Position numbers and translations under genes: made by a program. The notes beneath the pieces are model-generated. The model was not told where the DNA came from and ran no database searches. It worked only from the letters and a program-made list of their open reading frames with translations. Below, one piece after another: positions 40,101-52,100 of a DNA stretch of 64,000 bases; within the stretch, counting starts at the first letter, position 1; the number at the start of each line of letters is the position of its first letter. The stretch spans positions 64,001 through 128,000 of the forward strand of contig JAQFVV010006274.1 of assembly GCA_028023455.1 (NCBI GenBank), given 5' to 3'. This DNA comes from Epiperipatus broadwayi. Its lineage: Eukaryota > Onychophora > Udeonychophora > Euonychophora > Peripatidae.

Positions 40101-43100
40101 ATTAAAATTAATTTGAGCAATTGCTCTCACACATAAAAAATTTTTTTCTATCTCAAGATATAAAGAGGGAAAAAATTAAATGATTAAAATTGGCTCAATT
40201 GAAGAATTTGATCAGGGCTATCCAGATAATTGGCCAAGCTATAAAGATCAAGTAATCTTCTATTTAAGGCTATTCAAATAAAAAGAGCCAGAGTTAAAAT
40301 TAGCCACACTTATATCTATTATGAGATCTCAGAACTTACGATGTTCTTCAAACCCAAGCAACTCCTTTGCATACAGCTGATCTTTTTGATTGTTTCTGTG
40401 AACTAACCTTCTCACTCCAAACCCTTAACTACAATGCACAGATACCATTTCTATCTTGATACACAAGGGAAGGGGGGAAAGCTAAAGATTTTGCTATTAA
40501 CTTAAAAAAAAAACTAGTTTAAAAATGCAATTTCAAAGATTTTCTTCAATGAAGCTTTGTGAGATCATTTTATTTGTAGAATGAGAGACCATAGTCTCAG
40601 AGTCAAGTCCCTAATGGACCAATACACCAGTTGATTCCACTTTGTTTCAAGCGATTCTAATGGGATTAACAGTGGAATGAAATAAGTCCTTTGAAAAAAA
40701 TGGATTGTAACATTCAAACTGTTGAGCAGAAAACAGGGTCGACCAAGCACCCAGCTGACAGAAAAAGTCACTGCACATATAAATCAACGAGTGGAAAGCA
40801 TTGTTATAGATGTGATAAACTAATACACACATACACCAAATGATCACACTGGTATACAATGTATTATAACGATCGAAATGAAAGTGAAGATCGAATCTAA
40901 CCGCAAACTACAATATCTGCTCTACAAGGCGTCATCTAGGCATTTAAACCTAGAAAAATTTATAGAGTAGGCAGATACGCGCTGTTAAGATTCCACTTTA
41001 TTTAAATATTCAGATCGTTAGCCCAAGTCACTAGCTCAGTGGAGTAGCAGAGATAATAAAATCTAAATTTTATATCTTAAATATAAAAGAATAAAAGCCA
41101 CTGCCAGAAATTAACACATAAAAATATTTATTTACGCACATATAAAATCATTCTAATTTGAGGAATAAGTTTAACATTTTTGATTTTTCTATTAATCTTT
41201 AGTTTTACATTTAGGTAAATTACAACCATGAGTTTAATATTTATTTAGTGAGACGAGTATGAATGGACTACATAGATCTGCATTTGAAAAGAAAATATTC
41301 TTCCCTGATTTAACCCTAGGCAACAAATTTCGCAATCAAACCGGCGCCAATCCATCTGATACATTTATGTATTCAATGTAGCATGAAAATACGACAACAC
41401 AAAATACTATACTGTCAGGAATGTACATCTGATCAGTAAGTAGAATTAGAGAAGACATTGTCTCTCCACCAACAGGAATGTCACATCTGTTGGCGAGTAG
41501 AACAATAAACATAAAACTCCATAGGAATGGACTGCGGTCCTTTGCCATCTTACAAACCCATCCACAGGCAAACAGAAGGTGTGTGGCGTATATATATAAT
41601 CCTGCCTGTAGCGGATCTCATACTACATCTACAATTACACAAATATATCCAATCCATTGAACCAATTCAATTACGAAATGAATAACCTAAGATTACCCTC
41701 CCTTAATATAACTTTACAAAACTATATAGCCATTCACGCCCGACTTAAATTTAACATTTAAATACGTTCGCACAGATTATTTTTATAAATTTGTTTTTAA
41801 AATGTTGAGTATAGATCGGCTGCACAGATTCCACGGTCAAAAACATCCAAATTAAACACAATCGATCAAAATACAAAATCATCGATAACGTCAATTGCAA
41901 AAGGGAATACACAAGGCCCCATGGCATTCATCGTAAGATGCCCGCATTAACATCGTTGACCTATATATTCTAATCAAATGTGAAAACTTCAACATAATCA
42001 ACTGCTAACGAATCTATGCAACGTCTATACCCAATCTAAATTTCATCATTTAAAATTTAAACAATAAATAATTCAGACAATAAAAAAAAAAAATGGAAAT
42101 GATTTTTATCAATCGGAAAACATATAAAATTAAACATTATTAATTTGATTTTAAACTTAAAAAAGTCAGATAGAAGTTCATAAGCTTGAACCAAAGTTCT
42201 TAATTATTTTTAAATTTAGAGTACATGTCAATATAGCTTATGGTAGAAGAGTCCAGGTTTCTGCTTTTAATTCCCGCGACGCCTCCATTGGAAGATAATG
42301 TTCTGGAGATAGCAATAGCTGGTTCAAGGTATCACAGACTTTTCATTTTTTTTTTTTAAAATAGAGTGTGGTATGTGCGTCCTACCACATCTCTCAAACA
42401 CAAAACGCTGGGACTCCCGAAAAAACTGTATTTCCCTTTTTATATTATCCAGCCGGATTCAATCAACAAAACGTCACTAATCCATCACTTTCGTTAGGGT
42501 CCGAGCCAAGGCTTAGTGCTTCCATTGGTCAAGCTAATTTCTCTTTATTTTCTTATCTATCTTTCATCAGATCATTTTAATTATACAAGAGCCCAAGGCT
42601 AGCTTGCTTTTCAAACAATTTACAAACAATCATTTCCATTTACAGATTACAAGAATTAATTAATACCTGTTTTTATTTTTAAATCTTGTAGCTTTTTTTT
42701 ATAAAAAAGTACATTCAAATACTTAATTTATTTGTTTGTTTTTTAAAAAAAAATATTTTTAAAGTTTGGCATCTGTGCGAATGTATATACGTTTAACAAA
42801 CATTTTAATTTTAGCGTTTAGTTTTTTACTTTTATTTGCGAACTTTTAAGTTTTTATTTTAAATTAATGTAATGACGTATTTATATATCGTTACAGTATG
42901 TATATTGGAAGTGTATCATCTGTACAAAAGCTTCGTTTTACATGGAAACAAGTTGCTAATAAAAGAATGGGGAAGTCAATTCCAAAACATCAAAAAGTCA
43001 ATTTAAAATCAATTGCCTGCATAAATCAATGTGAGAGGCATTAACTCTGCTTTTAAATGCAGAATACTTATTAATGATATGCCTGTAACAATGGAACTGG

Positions 43101-46100
43101 AGCCTGAGTATGCAATGTCCATTGTGTCAAAAGGACATGGGCTATTATTAATAAGAAAAATAAATATTGACTGCATCCTAGTAGCAAAACCATCACTGAT
43201 TACCAAGGCAATCAAATAACACTCTTGGGGCAGATAAAAGTTAAAGTTACGATATCTAATAAAACTATATATCTACATCTGGATGTAGGATGTGACTGTT
43301 TCAGTCACTTAAGGTTTGCAGTGACTAAAGTGAATCAGCTCACAACAATAAGAAGTTCAAACAGAAAGGGTTTAAATACTAAACTAATGCAACAGTAGTG
43401 GTTAAAACTGCTGATGGATGAACAACATCATTGTCATAGAAATCAACTAAGGTTAAATTACATGTCACCAGCCATTAGCAAAAGCCTCGTCAGAAGAGAG
43501 AATTGCAAGCCACAGTGCTGAGTCATTAGCCAGCTGTGATGCACCTACAGTTCCAAGACCAGCCATCAGCAAATCCTCATCAGATGACAAAAAGTGGTAA
43601 GTCAACAGTGATGAATCATCAGCCAGATGCAATCAAATATTATAATGAGATCTTCAAGATGTGTACGGTAAACTTTGGTTCAAATAAATAATAAGTTAAA
43701 TGGATAACTAGTTGCTTGTTTCCAACCTATTTATACCAAACCAATGTTGTTCAAGTGATTTGGTTTTCAAACAAGACATATGTTACCTGGTAGGTAGGAG
43801 ATATATGGCATTTGTTTCATTACAACAATATATTTTTTAAAAAACATCCCCTTTTAATCTCTCCAAAACTTGTGGATACAAATTTTAATACATTATATCA
43901 TGATTTTTACAAATAAATGAAGAAGAGACACAAATATCTTGTCTTTTTCTCTCTTTCTTTATTTACATTTCACTAACTTAGAAAGAAAAATTCAATACTG
44001 ACTTATAATTTTTTAAGTATAACTTCTAAAATGTTATCAATTCTAAAATTTTAACTTTATTTTTAGCTTTGCCATCCAATTTTACTATGAAATGTGAGAA
44101 ATTTTATTTAAAACTCAGTTCAGAAAAGACAAGCCAGAACACAATTCTTTTGCACATCAAGCATTTTTCTTTCTTCCTTTACAGTATTATTATCATTCCC
44201 TTGTTTCTCACATATTACAAAATAATACTTAATAATCTTTAATAATGTGCAAGAATTAATTTTTTTTTTTAACCTTTAAGCAAATTACAATTTCATTTCT
44301 CAAGTCACACGTATACACGTAAATGGCAGTTTGTATATTTATTAGTCAATCACTGAGTTTTTATTAAACACATTTTTTTTTCTGCCCCGTTGTAATATTG
44401 TATAATCAATCTTAGTTACATTAGATTTGTTATAGCTAGAATTTATACAAAAAAATACATATAAACAAGCAATAAAAACATACATAATAAAAAAATAAAA
44501 TTAAATAATATTGAAGACTATGTAGTTCTCCAAAATCTTATTAATTTTATATATATATAACAAGCAATGATTTATGAATATCAAAAATTAGGTCAACATT
44601 TTTAAAATTTAAAATTACAGATTTATTAAAAACAAATTAAATTTTTCAAAACCAAAAAAAAAAAAAATCATTCCTACTTGTAGGATAATCCATACTTTTC
44701 CATTATATACGCAATAACTAAAGCAGCACTGAAAAAAGATATATACATAATTAAAGCAATACAAGTAAAATTTTAAATTATTAAATAATCATTAAAATTA
44801 ATACATAGTAATAGGAAAAAATAGTGATAGACATAATTCTAAAAAAAATACATTTTTTTATCTAGTGAGAGTTATTATCAAACATTCCCATTATAAGTTT
44901 AAATTATAAAAAATTAATTGATTTTTTTTGTTTTAAAATCTAAATTAAATAAGCAAAATAAGTTTTAATAAAAATTATAAGATTAAAATAATGGCTGCAA
45001 TAATTTTCTAAGGAAAAGGCTTTCATACTTAAATTTATAACTACTTTTTAAACTTTATACTTAAATGACCATTAATATGCAATGTATTTTCTCTCCTCCA
45101 TCAACCAACAAAATCAAAGAGCATATATTAATAGTTTAATAGAATAATGTACTTAAGAACTGAAGATTTTTAGATCACAAAATTTATTATTTATGGTAAT
45201 CAAATGTCACATCATCTCATCTCCAGGACAAATAATCATTCAATTCTTTTTTTAAAGTAGTCAGTATACAAGCAAAGTTATTCTCTCCATACAAAATCAT
45301 TAACTACCATTTGGAATAACAGAATAAATGCCATTATGGTTAATATGAGTTCACAAATTTATTTATACAAAAATTATTTCATGTTAATTCTAGATTTCTA
45401 GTAACAATTATTACATAATATTCCATTTTTCAAGCTGAGTATTTAATTTCATCAGTAAATGATTTACAAAGATATTTCTTCATATTATTATTATATATGT
45501 ATAGATAATTTTAACTTAGCAAAACATCACAAAAAAAAAAACCCTCAAAGAATAAGGTTTATAAAAAATTAAACAGTTACCCATCATGACAACTTTCTTA
45601 TTTCATCATTTTACTAATCACAGTGATTCAATTAAGCACAAAACAACAATGAAAATAAAAAAAAAAATTTAAAAAAATAGACAAAATTTTGAAATCGTAA
45701 CACTTAAATAAGAAACCAAACTAAATTGTTTAAATAAATTTTAATTCAGTTCAAATAAACGAGAATAATATAGTAGATAGATATCCAAGTATGTAGAAAT
45801 GAAACTGTGAGTGTGAAATTCAAATTAGAATATCTTAAAGGTAATCTCCAATGCAAATTTCAAACATGATTTAATAATAAAAAAAAAAAACTTGATTAAA
45901 TCTTTGTGTAAAAGAAGTGTTTTTATTAAGAGAAATGGACTGTAATAACCTCCCCTGATCTTTTTGAAGAAAAAAATTGATAATATATTTAATACTGGCT
46001 ATTCAATTATAATAACTCAAAAAAAAAAAATATTGGAAAAAATAAATAAATAAAAATATTAGCAATTAATAAAAAAAATGTTTTAATTTTTTAAAATTCA

Positions 46101-49100
46101 CAGTGCAAATACTGGGCAATGCCTGAAGGTTTGTGATGTTGGTATATTAGATGTGATATGTTGGACTGTTTCCATTATAATCTATCAGGTAGAAAACTTT
46201 AAATCTTATTTAAACTTTCCAAATACAAACAACTTGTTAGTAATAACACACACATAGACAACATAATTTAGTAATGACATAACGTTTCGAATAGTATTAT
46301 TTTCCACTCTTCTTTAGATGTTGCTGGCCTGACCAATGACGATATTAGTATTGTTTGTATTTGAAAAGTTAAATAAAGTTTGTTTAAATAAAGTTTAAAA
46401 TTTTCTATGCATTCAACATTTACTGACAATGATGGAAATAGTCCAACATATTATCACAAATGAGCAATGCAATCACAAAATATAAACAAATAGAAACAAT
46501 AGATCTTTTAAAAGACTTATTATAAAACTCCTATTTTTAAAATACCCAAATTTCTGAAAATTTAAATAAACAATTTATTATCCATAATTTTGTATATATT
46601 CTAACCTCAACTTTATGCAAATAAATAGTCGATTGAAAATAACTCTGGAACTGAACAAGGAATGCTAGCGTGTTTACCTAATGATAGTAATAATAAGATT
46701 ATGAATACCCTGGCGCCAAATTGTAACTATGAAATCATAATGCCCATCAGAGATCGGCCATGCTTATAACTATAGGATTTAATAAAGAAAGGAATTCAAA
46801 CTCAGTTTATTATGGTCTTAATTTTAAACTTAATAATCATTATGTAAATACTCTCATGATAAGTAATTACTGCTAACTAAATAATCTAGACAACTTTCTT
46901 CCAAATCCTATATAAATATATGATCTCGAGTGGTAATTACAAGAATGTCATCTATATATTTCTAATATATAAATGGCTAGAAATAAATTAGTAATCGATA
47001 CAGAGAACTCATAACTTACGTTGATAATATATAAGATTATTATTTAATTTAAAGGAGAATAAAAGAAATATTATAAATCCTTCCTATTTAACCTATTTAC
47101 TATTATTTTCATTCTCAGCATCTATTGCTTCTAATAGTCACAATTATATAACACTAAATGTCTGTGTTATGTTCTCCTTTATATCTTCTTAACTGATAAT
47201 TCTTAATCTTATTTCATTAAACACACACATATGCCTTCCAACTAACTATAGATTCATTATCATTATTATAATAGTATTTTCCGATTTTAATACTTGCTCT
47301 ACTTAACTTCCAGGCTAGTTCTCTTAAATTTAATAATCGAAGTACTCAAATTTCTCAAGGTCTTGATCTGCTAATGAGGTGCAATTATTAACGATTACAA
47401 TGCAATGGATATGATCCCAAACTTGCTAAATTAAATTTTAATGTGAGTTTACCAGTGGGTCTCATATTGAATACCAAAAGCAGAAAAGGAATTTTATGTC
47501 TACTCCTAATATTCATAACATTGCAAAGAATCAAATAATTAAATTCAATATATCTCATTTGACTATTTTCTCTCATTTTATTCTATTTTGTATCATCTAA
47601 TTGCCAAATTTAACTAGTAATTTTGAATCTATTATATTTTAGGAGTCGGGTATATTCTTTATCCCCATGAAATAATCGTCGTTGCCCCTCCCATCCTATA
47701 TAAGAAAAAAAAATCTTTCTTGGTTGATATTTTACAAAGGTGAATAATGGAAATTAATTGCGGGAGTAAACTATGGAAGTAAACCATGGACATCAATCAT
47801 GGAAATCAATCAACATAAAACAATTCATAAATTGAAATGTGATCTGGTATTAGTTCTAGGTATAGGTGCTGGATATAAGTGCCAGACATAGGTTCTAGAC
47901 ATCTGAAATATTAAACACAAGACACGCATGTAAATTCATAACAATGACAAATATTTATTATACTTAAATAAGAAAAAAACACACATATACATAATATCAC
48001 TACAATCTCAAATATTATACTCATTGTAAAATAAAAATTTACTTTATTTTGTTTGAAATTCACTTTAACTAAAAAAAAATAATAATAATAATAATAAATA
48101 TACTTTCAGATTATTTAAACTTCCTTAAAAGTTAATCACCATTTTGATCCATATTTCAATTTAACATTAATGTGCTTACGCACGGAATCAGAATTCCGCA
48201 TTTAAATATACATATGAAATTATCTTCTAACTTTACACAAAGCCTATAAATTTCTTGCCCCTCCCCCTTCATTACAACAATTATAAATTTAACTATTCCA
48301 ACAAGCAATAATATTTTGTCTTTCTTATGCAAAGATAATGTTATATCCAAACTTTTTAACCATTCTAAATAATTGGTTGGAATATAAAACCATAGTTTTA
48401 TTTCCATGCATGTTAAATATTCACCGTTATCCCCCTGTAATTCTGATCATCATATTACCACTCTAGCGACTGTATATGTTTTGATAGGTTAGTATGTTGC
48501 CACAGCTTGACGATGTCTAATTTTATTACCTTTCACAAACTCTGACTACAGATCGGCCAGCTTATAAATTAAAGTAACTCTTTGTCATACCCACATCAAC
48601 ACACACATCTGACTACAACCCTCATGCTGTCATAGTAACTTTTCCTATCTTGCAAAACCCTCTAGATATTTTATAGCACTATGCAGCACTTCACAACGCA
48701 CACATTAGTGTCTCAGTAAGAGAAATTAAAACAATTCATAACTTCAAATGTTAGCATGGGCCAAAGAACTGTCTTCTTCCTGAGGCTACGTATTGGGTGA
48801 GGAACTAGTTTCTACACACTTACTTTAAATAGGCATGCAAAACATTTTTACCGCAACTGTATCAATAATTCCCTACTTAAATAATAAAGCAAATGGGACT
48901 GGGATCAAGTCCTCGGTCTCCCAATACCTGCATACATAGTAACTAAATTATAAGATAGTTATTTTCTATCTATCCATTCGAGGTGGTACAATAACTCTAC
49001 CTCAGTAATGCTCAGCATTTATAGCTTCACATATAAACACACAGGGTGATTATAGTCTTGGTGCAAGATGACAAAGTCGACCGGTCACGAACCAAACCCA

Positions 49101-52100
49101 TGTACTATATTAATTTCAAAAGTCAAGCATACAGCAACATTCATCCAATCTTTATAATCATAACAGATCGCATCAACATGTTAAAGCATAGCAACGACTA
49201 TTCAAGTACTTTCCACACATCTAATAATAGGCATATAATTTTGATAATAGAAATCTTTTCTTCCTTTTTTTTTTGACAAATATATAAGCATTTATGCTTT
49301 CTCATTATATTAAAATTTTTTTTTCAATAGTTTCTTATAGGTCAAAATTATCTCTTTTTTTTTTTTTAAATTCCTATAACTGTCAAATATCTATTAAACA
49401 TACTATGAACATATAAATAAAAGCAAAACAAATAAACAATAAAACATTACGCATTGTCTCTTTGGTTTGAGTTCATTCGAAGCTCACTCTGAATATTTCA
49501 TACTGTCAAGGCCAATTTGACAGAAAACACATATGTTATTAACATTTTTTTTCCAATAGTTTCTTATAGGTCAAAATTATCTCTTTTTTTTTTTTAAATT
49601 CCTATAACTGTCAAATATCTATTAAACATACTATGAACATATAAATAAAAGCAAAATAAATAAATAATAAAACATTACGCATTGTCTCTTTGGTTTGAGT
49701 TCATTCAAAGCTCAGTATGAATATTTCATACTGTCAAGGCCAATTTGACAGAAAACGTGTATGTATTGTCCACAAACACCAATTACCAGTTTTAGTTCAC
49801 AGCCTTGGGAAAACACATTATATCTGTCTTACTTTAATAATTATAGACTCACATAAAATTCTTTTCATCCAGGATGTAGCTACATTGATCGCGATAATTA
49901 AAACTGTTGAAAGTTAGTCATGCAGATAATGTTCATTCTTTTTAAATACTTTTCTTCCTGGGTTCGAATTCAGATGCTTGGTTTACATTTTAGTTCATAA
50001 CTTTAGTTTCTTTAAGTATCATCATTTTTCTTTTTGTTCTTTTAGGAGGAAAAAAAAATTTCAAACAAAATAGTGTTCTAGATGCACACTCTTCTCTACT
50101 AAATTCTTAGGTTGGAGTCAAAATCAAAAAAAATCACTAATAAGAATGATGAGTAGTTAACTAACTTTATATTAAAGTCCGATCATTGCTTGGAGTTTTA
50201 TCAATTAAGCCACGGATACAATACTGTTCTTGAGGTGTCTTCCTTAAACGAACTGTTAAATGCTAAATACGAAGACTGATATTGAATACAGCACCTTTTG
50301 TTGTGAACTACCATAGTTGATTTTAGAAAGAGAAAACTGTACACCATTTATAATTGATTTAGCACTTCATCTTTAAGTAATATATACACACTTCTTAATA
50401 AGTTGAGTTAATTGCTGTCTCTGAGAGAGAAAACAATCAGAGAAAATGGTCAAATATTGAGTGCCAGAGAAATCCCTCTTACTTCATTATCATTAGCTTT
50501 TATAAAAAAAAAAAAAAAAAAGGCCATCCGCAAGTTTTTTTTGCTTTCATTCTTCGAATTTACGATTCTCTCTCCGAAGGCAACCTTTGACACAATTTGT
50601 TAAATGTTAGTTTTGGTTTATTGCTTTCAGCTCTGATTACGTTTTAATTATTTGTTTCTTAACACATTTGACATCGCTTTGATTTACGAGAAATATTCAA
50701 AAAAATATATATAATCGTGGGTATTTTATAAAACTGATATTATATAAATAAATTTCTTCTTTAAAACTTAAATCAAATTTAGAACTGAAAACAATAACCA
50801 ATTCCTGTAAAACCCATACAAAATAAATTCATTTTATATTATACTATCAAATAATCTAGAGTACAATGTGTAAATTTCCATGAAGAAAAAAAATATCTAT
50901 ATATGCATCATACACACACATACACATGCACAGACTCACAATACTAATTAGTGACTGCTTGTTCATATTCATTTCAGTACAAAATATCTTTTATTCATAT
51001 TAGTATAAAATATCTTTCCTAATTTCCTAAAAATTTAAACCTATTCTCATGAAAAGAACTGTCAAATAAATGCTATCTATAACAAGTTCGATTTCAATCT
51101 GTACTAACATTTTCATTTATAAATATTATGATTCACAAAGATCTTTCTGTTTAGATATATAAATAAATATTTTTCAGATATTATAGTGCGTGTGATAGTC
51201 AATCTCCCTTCCCTCTACATAATGATGTGCTATAATTTTAAATAAATACAAACAGATTCTTCTCTATATGTTAAATTCAAGCCACACAGTTATTGGTCTC
51301 TTTAAATAAAGCCTTTAACTTTTCTTGAACTTAAAAAAATTTTTTTTTTACTCAGATATAGTTAAGAAACTGATCCCATTATTTACTTCCCAATTATTAG
51401 TTTCTTTATGAAAGAAACTAAGGGTTACGGCATATATATAAATACTTTTTGTTTAATGCAAGCTTATTTTCATATAATATAAAATTTTTAAAAAGCTTTA
51501 ATTAAAACAATAATTTACTTTTACTAAAATTTATCAGTTTCTCTTATCCTGATAGCTCTAACTGTAGTAAAAAAAAAAATCTAAAATCAATCAACAAATT
51601 TTAAATTCAATAAATTTTCTTAATTCAAAATTTAAAAATAAAATATTTCCTTTGTTTCAGAGATTTCATTTAAGTTAATTACAGCATTTATCACAAATTC
51701 GACAAAGCTTTTTGACTAAGATTTAAAACAAAATAGCCAGATTAGGCAAATTAGTTTATAAATATTTACATTTTTTTTTTCTTTTTTAAAAGCAAGAATA
51801 TATAGATGTTTTAATACAGACAGATTTGAAGCCTGATAAGGAAATGATTGGTGGATTAAAACTGCAAAGATGATATAATCACAGATCATAATTACTCTAG
51901 AACTTTTTTAATGCACTAAAAGCAACATATGGATCTGAGAAACATTATGACAATTTATTAAATCTAGCAATAGCACTTTCTAATATAACAATATTTTGAA
52001 TAAGTGGAAGAGAGTATTTTAATCAACTTTTCGATAATGATACAAGAATTAAGATGGCTTTTAATCATATATCCATTTTATCTATTCATTTAAATTTGGA

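Larger units (their letters stand above)
38760..43720 (+). mobile_element. Decayed Ty3/gypsy LTR retrotransposon with deleted pol, split by a solo LTR
   Basis: A possible primer site TTTGGTGCAGTCGAC lies at about 39624-39638 after an LTR-like region. A gag remnant (40180-40860), a solo LTR insertion (40865-42895), a protease remnant (42900-43220) and the extreme 3' end of pol (43400-43450) follow. Reverse transcriptase, RNase H and most of integrase are missing. No matching 3' LTR was found, so the boundaries are approximate. Confidence 0.6.

Noticed and set aside
39811-40199. Pair of LTRs
   Set aside because: Units are adjacent, lack TG...CA ends and include the gag start, so it is a tandem duplication.
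41032-41070. tRNA gene (TAGCTCAGTGG looks like an A-box)
   Set aside because: No B-box or cloverleaf follows; it lies inside the solo LTR.
49325-49764. CRISPR-like array
   Set aside because: Only two long near-identical units without spacers, in a eukaryotic intron.
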